Shown one piece after another: positions 53,624-63,328 of a DNA stretch of 64,000 nucleotides. Within the stretch, counting starts at the first letter, position 1. Each line of letters starts with the position of its first letter. Where the stretch lies: NCBI GenBank assembly GCA_964486055.1, contig CAZALE010000005.1, forward strand, positions 1 through 64,000, read 5' to 3'. The notes beneath the pieces are model-generated. The model was not told where the DNA came from, ran no database searches, and saw nothing but the letters and a program-made list of their open reading frames with translations. A program made the translations under genes and the position numbers. Source of the DNA: J014 sp964486055 (GTDB taxonomy: Bacteria; Acidobacteriota; Blastocatellia; Pyrinomonadales; Pyrinomonadaceae).

Positions 53624-56600
53624 ATGAAAAAGCAGCTTTTTGCAGGTTTAGTTTTGTTGCTAATAGCAGCTTTCGTCATAATGGCACAGGAGCTTACAGG
53701 GACGATTGTAGGTATTGTGCGAGATAATGCGGGAGCTGTTATTCCTGGTGCTACTGTTACAATAAGGGATCAACAAAAAGGCCGCTCTGTAGTTCGTGTT
53801 GTGACTACTAATCAAGACGGTGAATTTATTGCTCCGAATCTGCCAGTCGGTGTTTATGAAATCACCTTTGAGGCAGCAAACTTCAAGAAGACAGTTCAGA
53901 CTGATGTTAAATTAGACATTGGTCAACGTCGAACGCTAGAGGTTACGCTAGAGGCGGGGAAAATTGAGGAGGTTGTAACTGTTGAAGCTGATCCTGTAGC
54001 AGTCGATTTACAATCTCCTACCAGCTCTACGCTGATAACTGGTGATCAAGTACGTGAGTTATCGATAAATAACCGTAATTTCGTTCAATTGATAACACTT
54101 GCGCCAGGTGTTTCGTCCAATCTTGCAGATCAGGTTTACGTAGGGACTACAAATCCTGAGGGGCAAGCGAACACGGTGCAGATATCTGTAAATGGTGCTA
54201 GATCTAGCCAAAACACATTTACTGTAGATGGGGCAGACATAACTGATCGTGGATCTAATCTGACCATCCAAGCCTATCCTAGTGTAGACTCTATAGGCGA
54301 ATTCAGAGTTTTGAGAGCTTTGTATCCAGCTGAGTCAGGAAGGAGTGGTGGTGGGCAGGTTAATGTGATAACTAGAAGTGGAACTGATAGATTCAGTGGT
54401 ACTCTCTTTGAATTTGTCAGGAATGAAAAATTCAATGCAAATTCATTCTTTAATAATCAGACAGCTCCATTTGGTAGAACACCTGATGGAAAAGCGAAGA
54501 GGGCACCATTTAGATACAATAATTTTGGATGGACGATAGGTGGTCCTGTTTACTTTTTTAATTTTGGTGAAAAGGACCCAGATGCCGGATTTTTCACGAG
54601 ATACAAGAAGACATATTTCTTTTTCTCTCAAGAGTGGCGTCGCGACTTACGTTATCCAACTTTAACCTCAACTGTGCCAGATGCTAATTTGAGACAGGGT
54701 GTTTTTCCCATCAATATTTGCTTAGCAGCCACTGGTTCGACCTGTACGAGCGTGCTCCCTGCAGGGACTCAGTTGACAAGCATAAATCCTGTAGCACGGC
54801 AATACCTGGATTTCATATACAAAAAGATGCCATTGCCAAACTCGGCAACTAGTCCTTATTTGTTGATTGACACTGCAGTGAACAAGTCGAACTTCCGTCA
54901 GGAAATTTTAAAAATAGATGTTCGGCCAACGAATAAATTCGCTGCCTTTTATCGCTTTCAGAACGATACAATTCCAACGATTGACGTCAATGCGCTTTTC
55001 TCATCTGGTTCTGGTATACCAGGAGTCTCGACAACAAGCACAAATTCGCCCGGAAGAGCACATACGTTTCAAGCTACTTATGCTGCCAGGCCAACCTTTA
55101 TAGTTGAAGGGAGGTACTCTTACTCCTATGGTGCGATTATTAGTGAAAATATTGGATTGATCGCACGTAAGAACTCGCCCATCAATGTTCCACTACCTTA
55201 TCCTGTAACAATTGATCGAGTGCCGAACATAACAGGCAATGGATTTAGTGGTATTACCGGTTTTGGTAACTACGATAACTTCTCAGATAAACATATCTGG
55301 GAAGGTAGCATCACTTGGATAATTGGCAAGCATACTTTTAAGTTTGGTGGACTTTTTTCAAAGTACAGAAAACATGAAAATGCTCTAGGTGGTGTTAACA
55401 ATGGTGCTTTTACTACTTTTAACACCCCAGGAGCTTCGACTCTCGTTTTAGCGCCAGGTGTTTCGGCGACTACTCTTTCGCAGAATCTACAGAGATTTGC
55501 CAATTTCCTACTAGGCACTAACGTTACATTTACTCAGGCCAAATTCGATTTGACCGCTGATCTAAGACAGAGAAATTTTGAGTTTTATGCACAAGATGAG
55601 TGGAGATATCTGCGTAATCTTACGCTTTATTATGGTGTGAGATACTCGTTTTTTGGTGCTCCATGGGATAGGAATGGCTTTTTGACGAATTTCGATCCTT
55701 CTCTTTACACAAGAGCAAATGCGCCTCTGGTCGCCGGCAATGGAAATAGAGTAGCTGGCAGTGGGAATTTTTGTAATGGGTTGATCTACAACAGTCAGAA
55801 TAGACCCACAACTTTACCACCGGATTGTAGCCCCTCTCCCTCACCATATGGCAAATATGTCATAGATACTCCTCGACTCAATTTCGCCCCACGGGTTGGT
55901 TTGGCCTGGGACCCATTCGGTAAAGGTAAGACTTCGATCAGGACGGGCTATGGCATCTATCATGAACAGATTCTAAATGGCATTTTCTTGCAGAATATTG
56001 GTGCTAATCCTCCATATCAGGAGACGATTTCAGTCTCTGGTGTAAGATTAGATCAACCGGTGCCTCCTGGTGGCCCCTTGCCAATTGTGGCATCTGCTGC
56101 TGCACAGACTTTACGTGCCGTTCAGCCTAAATGGGAGACACCGTATATGCAACATTGGTCTCTGGATGTCCAACAACTGTTGACAAAGAAAACGCTTATA
56201 AGCGTGGGTTACTATGGTTCTAAAGGCACTAACCTGATAGGCATAGTGGATATAAATCTTCTACCTCCGGGATTTGCTACCACACAGCTTTGTGCTGTAG
56301 GAACTTCTACAACTCCGACGACTCCGTGCCAGAATCCCGGAACTGCGTTTACAAGCTCGACGCAAGAGTTAATACTAGATCAAATAAGACCGTATCGAGG
56401 CTATCGTGCCATCAACATGATACAACCTCGATTTGATTCTAATTACCACAGCTTACAAGTTTCTGCGACACATCGCTTCAATAAGGGTTCCCAAGTTCAA
56501 CTTGCCTATACTTTTTCGAAGAACTTAACCAATAACCAAACCGATCGCTCGACAGCTCCGCAAAATCCATACGATATAAGATCTGAATGGGGCAGAGCTG

Positions 56601-57166
56601 CCTTAGATAGACGCCACATATTAACCATAAATTACGTTTACGAGCTTCCTTTCTATAGAACTCAGAAGGGATTTGTAGGTAAGCTACTTGGAGGTTGGCA
56701 GACATCAGGCATAATTTCGTATTGGACTGGAATTCCATTCACCCCTGTTATTGCCGCTGGCATTTATGATCCAGCTGGTATAGGATTCTTAGGACCATCT
56801 GCTTCTGGAGCTCGTCCAAATCAGTTCGGAAATCCCAATCAAGGTGGAGCGAGAAATCAGCAACAGTTCTTTAATACTGCGGCTTTCCAGACAGCGTTTC
56901 CTACCACAGGTATTGCGAACGTTCCTGGCTCGGCTGGAAGAGGAGTCATCTTTGGCCCAAATCTCTTCCGCGTAGATTTCACCTTGATGAAAAACATTAA
57001 ATTCACTGAGAAAATGCGTTTACAACTGCGTGGTGAGGCTTTTAACGTATTAAACCGCACGAACTTTTCAGGATTAAATGTTACGGCCTCTTCCACATCA
57101 TTTGGGCAAGTTACTGCCACACGTGATCCAAGAGTGATTCAACTCGGTGCTAAGTTTTACTGGTAA
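53624..57166 (+). CDS. TonB-dependent receptor, Oar-like, with carboxypeptidase-regulatory-like domain
   Basis: A 1180-residue outer-membrane protein. Signal peptide at about 1-22 (KKQLFAGLVLLLIAAFVIMAQ). A carboxypeptidase-regulatory-like beta domain follows (about 25-105, GTIVGIVRDNAGAVIPGATV and LPVGVYEITFEAANFKK). The plug domain is next (NTFTVDGADITDRGS), and the C-terminal beta barrel ends with GAKFYW. This layout is typical of Oar-like receptors of Acidobacteria. Such receptors import large substrates or bind surface molecules. The ATG at 53624 follows aaggagg; an upstream in-frame ATG at 53579 is less likely. It is not overlapped by its neighbours; co-regulation with the MurNAc genes is inferred. 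Confidence 0.92.
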   Translation: MKKQLFAGLVLLLIAAFVIMAQELTGTIVGIVRDNAGAVIPGATVTIRDQQKGRSVVRVVTTNQDGEFIAPNLPVGVYEITFEAANFKKTVQTDVKLDIGQRRTLEVTLEAGKIEEVVTVEADPVAVDLQSPTSSTLITGDQVRELSINNRNFVQLITLAPGVSSNLADQVYVGTTNPEGQANTVQISVNGARSSQNTFTVDGADITDRGSNLTIQAYPSVDSIGEFRVLRALYPAESGRSGGGQVNVITRSGTDRFSGTLFEFVRNEKFNANSFFNNQTAPFGRTPDGKAKRAPFRYNNFGWTIGGPVYFFNFGEKDPDAGFFTRYKKTYFFFSQEWRRDLRYPTLTSTVPDANLRQGVFPINICLAATGSTCTSVLPAGTQLTSINPVARQYLDFIYKKMPLPNSATSPYLLIDTAVNKSNFRQEILKIDVRPTNKFAAFYRFQNDTIPTIDVNALFSSGSGIPGVSTTSTNSPGRAHTFQATYAARPTFIVEGRYSYSYGAIISENIGLIARKNSPINVPLPYPVTIDRVPNITGNGFSGITGFGNYDNFSDKHIWEGSITWIIGKHTFKFGGLFSKYRKHENALGGVNNGAFTTFNTPGASTLVLAPGVSATTLSQNLQRFANFLLGTNVTFTQAKFDLTADLRQRNFEFYAQDEWRYLRNLTLYYGVRYSFFGAPWDRNGFLTNFDPSLYTRANAPLVAGNGNRVAGSGNFCNGLIYNSQNRPTTLPPDCSPSPSPYGKYVIDTPRLNFAPRVGLAWDPFGKGKTSIRTGYGIYHEQILNGIFLQNIGANPPYQETISVSGVRLDQPVPPGGPLPIVASAAAQTLRAVQPKWETPYMQHWSLDVQQLLTKKTLISVGYYGSKGTNLIGIVDINLLPPGFATTQLCAVGTSTTPTTPCQNPGTAFTSSTQELILDQIRPYRGYRAINMIQPRFDSNYHSLQVSATHRFNKGSQVQLAYTFSKNLTNNQTDRSTAPQNPYDIRSEWGRAALDRRHILTINYVYELPFYRTQKGFVGKLLGGWQTSGIISYWTGIPFTPVIAAGIYDPAGIGFLGPSASGARPNQFGNPNQGGARNQQQFFNTAAFQTAFPTTGIANVPGSAGRGVIFGPNLFRVDFTLMKNIKFTEKMRLQLRGEAFNVLNRTNFSGLNVTASSTSFGQVTATRDPRVIQLGAKFYW

Positions 57167-57181
57167 TTTGAGATAAAAAAC

Positions 57182-57222
57182 AAAACCCGCGTCTTGCAGT
57201 TAAGCAAGCGCGGGTTTTTATT
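57182..57222 (+). terminator. Intrinsic terminator after the TonB-receptor gene
   Basis: aaaacccgcg (57182-57191) pairs with cgcgggtttt (57209-57218), and inner cttgc/gcaag adds five more pairs with one bulged T; it is followed by tattta. A very stable stem. It lies between the receptor and nagA, whose ATG is only 15 bases downstream. Confidence 0.94.
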
Positions 57223-57237
57223 TAAATATGTGAATGT

Positions 57238-58389
57238 ATGGCTGAATGTCTAATTCTCAAGAATGTTTTATCAATTGAACACGGCAGACTGATTTCTGTT
57301 CGTATTGATAATGGCATCATTCAAAGGATAACTACTGATGAATTGATCGATTTCCCTGCGCGCTGCATTGACTGCGATGGGTATAAAATAATTCCAGGTT
57401 TCATAGATATCCATAATCATGGGGCGATGGGAATCGATGTAAATGAGGCTGATGTTGATGGACTATTGAAAATATCGCAATTTTTATCCTCTAAAGGGGT
57501 GACTGGGTGGTTACCGACGATAGTACCAGATGATTCTAGTAGATATGCGAAGATTATCGATGCGATAGAGCAAGCAATGAAGCTGCAGGACTATAGATCA
57601 GCAGCACGGATTCTCGGCGTGCACTATGAGGGTATATTTGCTAATCAACAAATGTGTGGTGCGTTGCGTCCTCAATTTTTTAGGGTATTTACTGGCGGTG
57701 AGTTAGAGGATCTTCCCACTCTGCAAGGAGGAATTCATCTCATGACACTGGCACCAGAAATCCAGGGAGGGATAGAGCTGATTCAGGAGTTGCGTAAAAG
57801 AAATTGGGTTATTTGTATAGGGCACACAAGGGCGGGTGTTGAAACGCTAGAAATGGCTTTTCAGAATGGTGTTAGGCACCTCACTCATTTTTTCAATGCC
57901 ATGACTGGAATACATCACAGAGAAATTGGAGTTGCTGGTTGGGGATTGATAAAAGATGAGATTAGCTTTGACATAATCGCCGATGGGGTTCATGTGCATC
58001 CGGAGATATTGAAATTTGTTTGTCGGATGAAGTCCTCAGACAAAGTCGCGCTGATAAGCGATTCAGTAGCTCCTACAGGCTTAGGTGACGGAGAATTTCA
58101 GCTTTGGGGTGAGAGAATATATGTCAAAGAAAATCGCACTCAAAACGAACGTGGTAGCATAGCTGGAAGTGTAATTACCATGATGGAAGCTTTTAAGAAC
58201 ATGATTTCATTAGGGTTTCCTGAAAGTGAAGTTTGTAAAATGGCTAGCCTGAATCCGGCTAAGTTGCTGCGAATAGAGAGCTTGTATGGTTCTATTCAAG
58301 AAGGTAAACGTGCAGATTTGGTCGTGTTGAGTGAAGATTATCGTCCAATTTATACGATCGTAGGTGGAAGAATAGTATTCGAAGCATAG
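57238..58389 (+). CDS. nagA: N-acetylglucosamine-6-phosphate deacetylase
   Basis: A 383-residue amidohydrolase turning GlcNAc-6-phosphate into GlcN-6-phosphate. Metal and catalytic positions are visible: H59-x-H61 (IDIHNHG), E131 (HYEGIFAN), H196 (GHTRAG), H217 (THFFNAMTG), and the general base D275 (ISDSVAPTG). The usual HLEGPF reads HYEGIF here. GlcNAc-6-P is the MurQ product, so NagA would follow MurQ in the salvage route. The ATG at 57238 lies just after a terminator and has no good ribosome-binding site. Its stop lies in a 14-base tandem repeat. Confidence 0.93.
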   Translation: MAECLILKNVLSIEHGRLISVRIDNGIIQRITTDELIDFPARCIDCDGYKIIPGFIDIHNHGAMGIDVNEADVDGLLKISQFLSSKGVTGWLPTIVPDDSSRYAKIIDAIEQAMKLQDYRSAARILGVHYEGIFANQQMCGALRPQFFRVFTGGELEDLPTLQGGIHLMTLAPEIQGGIELIQELRKRNWVICIGHTRAGVETLEMAFQNGVRHLTHFFNAMTGIHHREIGVAGWGLIKDEISFDIIADGVHVHPEILKFVCRMKSSDKVALISDSVAPTGLGDGEFQLWGERIYVKENRTQNERGSIAGSVITMMEAFKNMISLGFPESEVCKMASLNPAKLLRIESLYGSIQEGKRADLVVLSEDYRPIYTIVGGRIVFEA

Positions 58390-58410
58390 TATTCGAAGCA
58401 TAGTATTTGA
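58373..58410. repeat. 14-base tandem repeat across the nagA stop
   Basis: The unit tagtattcgaagca occurs at 58373-58386 and 58387-58400, and a third partial copy (tagtattt) follows. The nagA stop codon TAG (58387-58389) is the start of the second copy, so a copy-number change would alter the sequence after the stop but not the protein. Confidence 0.85.
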
Positions 58411-58655
58411 CATCAGAACAAGAATTTTTCATGGGTTGATGCTATCAGAGTAACTGAACTACCACCCAATCGTTTTGCATACGCGCATTTATAAGTTTAG
58501 CCCATATGTTTGGATCATAAGAGTGATTGCTTGTAAACGCTAGTAAATATCAAACGTTTGGCTGCATATAATTGGGTGCGATCAACCTTGTAGGCGAGGT
58601 CAACATGAACATCTCGTCTCTTCAGTTTTTTGTTGGGTAATGATACCCTTTTGCT

Positions 58656-59534
58656 ATGGTCGTTGTTGAAACTCGGATAGAAGATTTGAAAATAATAAAT
58701 CGAGGCAAGGTAAGGGATGTTTATGAGATCGATCAAGATCGCCTCTTAATGGTTGCTACAGACAGAATCTCAGCATTTGACTCTATAATTCCAACGCCTA
58801 TCCCCAGAAAAGGCGAAATTTTAACGGCTATTTCAGTGTTTTGGTTTAATTTCCTCGCCGATATAGTCCCCAATCACCTTATAACAGCTGATTTCGATGA
58901 GATGCCGATGGCAGTTAGACAAAGAGAAGAATTAAGGGGACGCTCGATGATAGTCAAGCGATTGAAGATTTTCCAGGTGGAATGCGTAGTGCGTGGATAC
59001 TTAGCTGGCTCAGGATGGAAGGACTACGTTGCCACTGGTTCCGTTTGTGGGCACAAACTACCAGAGGGCCTAAAAGAATCAGAAAAGTTACCTACTCCAA
59101 TTTTTACTCCTGCCACTAAGTCATTCAATGGGCATGACCAAAACATAACAGAGGGGGAATTTGTCAGAATTGTTGGGTCTGATTATGCTAATGAGTTAAA
59201 GAGGCTCTCGTTAGAGATTTATATGAAGGCGTCAGATCATGCAGCAGCGAGAGGAATCATTATAGCTGATACGAAATTCGAGTTTGGGCTCGATAATTCA
59301 GGAAATATAGTTTTGGCGGATGAAGTCCTTACTCCGGATTCCTCACGCTTTTGGTCAGCAAGTGAATACAAAGTAGGAATTTCGCCTCCGTCATTTGACA
59401 AGCAGTTTGTGCGAAACTATCTTGAATCTATCGGTTGGGATAAAAAACCACCGGCTCCCGAGTTGCCGCCTGAAATAGTTCAGGCTACAACTGAAAGGTA
59501 CCTTAAAGCCTATGAAATTCTGACAAAGGTTTAA
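58656..59534 (+). CDS. purC: Phosphoribosylaminoimidazole-succinocarboxamide synthase
   Basis: A 292-residue SAICAR synthetase joining aspartate to CAIR in purine synthesis. NRGKVRDVYEI at the start, LLMVATDRISAFD, ECVVRGYLAGSGWKDY, and IIIADTKFEFGLD are family motifs for ATP and substrate binding. Length fits the longer bacterial/yeast-like type. A short hairpin (gggta/taccc, 58635-58639/58644-58648) with TTTT lies just before the start, where a good ribosome-binding site is not seen; the ATG at 58656 gives the usual N terminus. Confidence 0.96.
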   Translation: MVVVETRIEDLKIINRGKVRDVYEIDQDRLLMVATDRISAFDSIIPTPIPRKGEILTAISVFWFNFLADIVPNHLITADFDEMPMAVRQREELRGRSMIVKRLKIFQVECVVRGYLAGSGWKDYVATGSVCGHKLPEGLKESEKLPTPIFTPATKSFNGHDQNITEGEFVRIVGSDYANELKRLSLEIYMKASDHAAARGIIIADTKFEFGLDNSGNIVLADEVLTPDSSRFWSASEYKVGISPPSFDKQFVRNYLESIGWDKKPPAPELPPEIVQATTERYLKAYEILTKV

Positions 59535-59568
59535 ACACGTCAACCTATTTTCAATTCACCAGAATTCA

Positions 59569-59784
59569 ATGATGCAAATACGCGAAAAAATGGAAGATCT
59601 GATAAAAGAGATGCTCGATGGCAGGATAATGCTTGCCGAAGCTATTTCAGAGTTTGAAAAACTATACATTCAAAAGGCATTGGATAGATACCAGCAGATT
59701 TCAAAAGCCGCCCATGCCCTAGGAATTCATCGCAATACACTCTCGAAAAAAATAGCCCTCTATCAAAATCAGTCTAAGAAATGA
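59569..59784 (+). CDS. Small Fis-type DNA-binding protein
   Basis: A 71-residue protein with a C-terminal Fis/NtrC-type helix-turn-helix: ISEFEKLYIQKALDRYQQIS and KAAHALGIHRNTLSKKI (about 43-62), where the second part is the recognition helix. It has the length of Fis but lacks its N-terminal beta arm. Such proteins can be nucleoid factors or remnants of sigma-54 activators. It is 34 bases after purC on the same strand; no link to purines is evident. Confidence 0.8.
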   Translation: MMQIREKMEDLIKEMLDGRIMLAEAISEFEKLYIQKALDRYQQISKAAHALGIHRNTLSKKIALYQNQSKK

Positions 59785-59962
59785 TCTTGGTTAGTAACTT
59801 TGAAACTAAACAATTGAATAAAGGAAGTACCTTGAAATAGAATTAGTTTCGGCCCCTCACTCATAAACTCTAGCTACAAGACCATTTAAACTTATTTTGA
59901 AATATTAGCCGAAGCTGAAAAATTATTGTGTTAGAGACAACATCGCGTGCCATAATTAATTT

Positions 59963-61447
59963 ATGGTTTTATATGCTCAATTAGATACGAGAGAAAAAGT
60001 AAATGTTGTGTGGTTCAAAAGAGACCTTCGCTTGACTGACCATGAGCCTTTGAGAGTTGCCATTGAAGACGGATTACCATTATTGATGGTATACATATTT
60101 GAGCCATCTCTTTTGACTGCTGCCTATTCCGATGACAGGCATTGGAGATTCGTACTGGAGTCATTGGACGATATAAATAATCGTCTATTGCGGTATCATT
60201 CAAAGGTTTATGTGTTTCATGGAGAGGTTAAGGATGTTTTTTCTGCTTTATTGCAGTACTACGACATAAAAAATGTATATTCGCATCAAGAGACCGGCAC
60301 TTGGCTTACCTTTCAAAGAGACATTCAAATCAAAAAATTTTTTAAGGATGTTGGCATAAGATGGAAAGAGTTTCAAAACAATGCGGTGATTAGGGGCTTA
60401 CAAAACAGGGAGAATTGGGAGGCGAGGAGGTTGGAGTTCTTGTCGGCACCGCTTCAAAATCCTTCTTTGGAAAGAATAAAATCTATTGAGATAAAAACCG
60501 ATATTTTGCAGATGTTTTCTGCTGATCGATTTATTGAAACACTCGGTTCAAATAACAAAATGCAAAAGGGTGGGGAAACGAAGGCCTTAGATGTTTTGAA
60601 TTCCTTTTTGAAGAGCAGACACAAGGGATATTTAAGAAATATTTCCAAGCCTAATGAGAGCCGGCAACATTGCAGTCGATTGTCGCCCTACTTGTCGTGG
60701 GGAAATTTATCTGTAAGACAGGTCTACCATGCCGTTCGCAATCATTATTCGAAGACGCCAAATAAAAGAGATTTGCAGGCGTTCGAATCTCGTTTGGCCT
60801 GGCACTGCCATTTCATTCAAAAATTTGAAACCGAGCCGGAGTATGAGTTTAAAAACATAAATGCTGCGTTTGACAACATTCGTTTAACCAAAAATGACGA
60901 ATATTTTAATGCATGGAAAGAGGGATTAACCGGTTATCCGTTGGTCGATGCGTGCATGCGTTGTGTTAAGGAGACGGGATACATAAACTTTAGGATGCGG
61001 GCCATGTTGATATCGTTTTTAACACATCATCTTTGGCTTGATTGGCGTGAGGGTGCTGATTTTTTGGCAAAGCAATTTTTAGATTTTGAACCGGGCATAC
61101 ATTTTCCGCAGGTGCAAATGCAAGCTGGCACTACCGGTATCAATACCATCAGAATATACAATCCAGTCAAGCAAGCCATGGAGAACGACTCGCAAGCGGA
61201 GTTCATCAAGGAATGGGTACCAGAATTGTCAAATCTCCCGCCATCGCTCGCCATACAGCCCTGGAAGATAACTCCCATGGAAGAAGCAATATATAACTTC
61301 AAGTATGGAGTGGATTATCCTCGAAGAATCGTCGATTGTGAGGAAACCTATCGGCACGCCAGCAAAATTTTGTGGGATATCAAGAGATCCGAAGAATCTA
61401 AAATCGAAGCTAAGAAAATTTTACAAAGGCATGTCAAGTCGCGTTGA
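59963..61447 (+). CDS. Photolyase/cryptochrome-family flavoprotein
   Basis: A 494-residue protein with the N-terminal antenna-binding Rossmann domain (VNVVWFKRDLRLTDHEPL) and the C-terminal FAD domain (LSPYLSWGNLSVRQV, WKEGLTGYPLVDACMRCVKE, INFRMRAMLISFL, GTTGINTIRIYNPVKQ). It most likely repairs UV-induced pyrimidine dimers with blue light. The segment RLAWHCHFIQKFE differs from the classical class I and CRY-DASH forms, so the exact subclass (CPD photolyase, 6-4-like or cryptochrome) is open. No DNA-repair neighbours lie next to it. Confidence 0.92.
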   Translation: MVLYAQLDTREKVNVVWFKRDLRLTDHEPLRVAIEDGLPLLMVYIFEPSLLTAAYSDDRHWRFVLESLDDINNRLLRYHSKVYVFHGEVKDVFSALLQYYDIKNVYSHQETGTWLTFQRDIQIKKFFKDVGIRWKEFQNNAVIRGLQNRENWEARRLEFLSAPLQNPSLERIKSIEIKTDILQMFSADRFIETLGSNNKMQKGGETKALDVLNSFLKSRHKGYLRNISKPNESRQHCSRLSPYLSWGNLSVRQVYHAVRNHYSKTPNKRDLQAFESRLAWHCHFIQKFETEPEYEFKNINAAFDNIRLTKNDEYFNAWKEGLTGYPLVDACMRCVKETGYINFRMRAMLISFLTHHLWLDWREGADFLAKQFLDFEPGIHFPQVQMQAGTTGINTIRIYNPVKQAMENDSQAEFIKEWVPELSNLPPSLAIQPWKITPMEEAIYNFKYGVDYPRRIVDCEETYRHASKILWDIKRSEESKIEAKKILQRHVKSR

Positions 61448-61674
61448 TTATTATTCGTAAGCATCATGCAAATAAGTTTTTGGCTAATAGAGAAAAGCAT
61501 GCAATTACTTTTAAATAAAAACTATCAGTTTTTATCCTGTCCGCCTTTGTCGGATATGATGGTAGAGCCCATTTGGTATTTTGGTTAGCGATGAGGATTG
61601 CGAATTTCGAACGATTTTTCTTATTCTCTCCGCGCAGGTTTTTAATACTTTTAATTTTTCGGTAAACTTTTTTC

Positions 61675-62445
61675 GTGCAAGAAAGAACGTTATATTCTCC
61701 TTTAGCGGATAATCCACCGTGGAGTATTGGGGCAGCACTTTTAGTTTGGCTTTTCAGTGTAGTTCTGATAGTCATCTCGCCACAGATTTTTCTGTTGTAT
61801 TACGCTAATACAAAAAATCTACACATAGTTAGTTCTGAGGCTGCGTTGGATCTGATGAAGAATGATCCGATGGCGATGGTATTAAGCCTGATTGCAATTT
61901 TACCGGCTCATGTAATTACTCTCTCGATTAGTTGGGCTGTGGCAACTGAGCTTGGTAAGTATTCTTTTAGGGAAACTCTTGGCTTATGGTTAGGTAGGAT
62001 CAAATTGTCACAAATACTGCTGATGGTGATTTTTTTTAACGTTTTCGCAACTACTATGTTGTATTTATTTCCGGAACCAGAGAATGAATTCATGAAGCTG
62101 CTTCGTAGTTCGCCCAAGGCATTGTATATAACCGCCGTCTTAGCAGTCTCAACGGCTCCAATAGTGGAAGAGATTGTTTATCGAGGTATTTTGTATGGTG
62201 CATTTCAAAAAAAATTTGGTGTGCTAGTTAGCATCACTTTGGTGAGCACTTTGTTCACTTTAGTACATGTTCCACAGTATTACCCAAGCATATTAACGAT
62301 CATTATGATTTTCCTGTTGAGTTTCATGTTAACTACGATAAGAGCATACTCAGGCGCTTTACTGCCTTGTATCATAGTTCATTTTATTCACAATGCTATA
62401 CAAGCAGCAGTTTTGGTTCTACAGAGCTTTTCCACGAGTAACTAG
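61675..62445 (+). CDS. CPBP-family intramembrane metalloprotease
   Basis: A 256-residue membrane protein with about six helices and the CPBP (Abi) motifs: EEIVYRG (E165-E166, R170), FTLVHVP with H198, and HFIHN (H236-N240). These residues would hold a metal in a Rce1-like CAAX-protease fold. Roles in other bacteria include bacteriocin immunity and prenyl-protein processing; this one is unassigned. The GTG start at 61675 is the first possible. Its 3' end overlaps the convergent SDR gene by four bases. Confidence 0.85.
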   Translation: MQERTLYSPLADNPPWSIGAALLVWLFSVVLIVISPQIFLLYYANTKNLHIVSSEAALDLMKNDPMAMVLSLIAILPAHVITLSISWAVATELGKYSFRETLGLWLGRIKLSQILLMVIFFNVFATTMLYLFPEPENEFMKLLRSSPKALYITAVLAVSTAPIVEEIVYRGILYGAFQKKFGVLVSITLVSTLFTLVHVPQYYPSILTIIMIFLLSFMLTTIRAYSGALLPCIIVHFIHNAIQAAVLVLQSFSTSN

Positions 62446-63191
62446 GTAACGGCGCCCCCATCAATGATGACGACCTCTCCATTCATGAAGGAATTTCTGT
62501 CACTAACTAGAAATGCAGCAAATTCCGCAAGTTCAAAAGGGTTGCCCATTCTACCTTTTGAAACCCAAAATTCATGCATTTCAAGAAGACGTTTCGGTAA
62601 GGCGTGGGCGAGTTCCGTGTCGAATATTCCTGCTGCTATCGCATTTACGGTGACCCCGAAATTAGCGGCTTCTCGTGCAAGACATTTAGTAAAGCCTATC
62701 ATTGCAGCTTTAGAGGTTGCGTAGTGAACTGAAGTTGGCAAAGAGCGTATGGCCCCGACAGAGGTTATGTTTAAGATTGCCCCTACTCGCTCACGTATCA
62801 TTTGCTTATAGAATGGTTTAGTTACTGCAAAGAGGCTATTTACGTTTGTATCTATTACCCAATCCCAAGACTTATCTGTAGTGGTTGCAAAGCTATCGGC
62901 TTTGTTGACCGCGGCATTATTAACTAACACGTTTATGGCTCCCCAAGCTTCCTTAATTTCCCTAGCGATGCGTTTCATCCCCACTCTATCAGTAACTGAG
63001 ACTTTAAAGGCCATGGCACGGCGACCATAGGATTCTATCTTTGCTTTAACTTTGGCTGCTAAATCATCTGAGGAATGATAGTTAAAGGCTACATCTGCAC
63101 CCTCTCTAGCAAAAACCTCACATATGGCTGCTCCGATTCCTCGGGTGCCCCCGGTAACAAAAGCTCGTTTCCCTTCTAAAAGCAGGCTCAA
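62442..63191 (-). CDS. SDR-family oxidoreductase (FabG-like)
   Basis: A 249-residue classical short-chain dehydrogenase: cofactor motif TGGTRGIG (13-20), NNAA (91-94), N116, and the catalytic S144-Y157-K161 triad (ITSVGA, then HYATSKAA). It resembles 3-oxoacyl-ACP reductases but no fatty-acid genes are near it. Cofactor is probably NADP, from the TRGIG arginine and the following NYHSS. Substrate unknown. Confidence 0.9.
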   Translation of the reverse strand: MSLLLEGKRAFVTGGTRGIGAAICEVFAREGADVAFNYHSSDDLAAKVKAKIESYGRRAMAFKVSVTDRVGMKRIAREIKEAWGAINVLVNNAAVNKADSFATTTDKSWDWVIDTNVNSLFAVTKPFYKQMIRERVGAILNITSVGAIRSLPTSVHYATSKAAMIGFTKCLAREAANFGVTVNAIAAGIFDTELAHALPKRLLEMHEFWVSKGRMGNPFELAEFAAFLVSDRNSFMNGEVVIIDGGAVT

Positions 63192-63328
63192 AACCCTCTC
63201 ATCTCCCTTGAGAATTTTTTCAAAATCATTAGGTTAATTCAAATAAAGAAAAAGTCAAATTTAGATAAGTAAGCTTGTGAAAATAAGGTTATTTTGCTCG
63301 CTGCAACCTAAAGCTTTCGTTTTGTGAA

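Noticed and set aside
58515..58736. 73-codon open frame on the minus strand before purC
   Set aside because: It runs over the purC start, has no ribosome-binding site and a composition unlike the neighbours.
61464..61775. 103-codon open frame on the minus strand before the CPBP protease
   Set aside because: It overlaps the start of the CPBP gene by 100 bases, and the protein looks like translated A+T-rich spacer.
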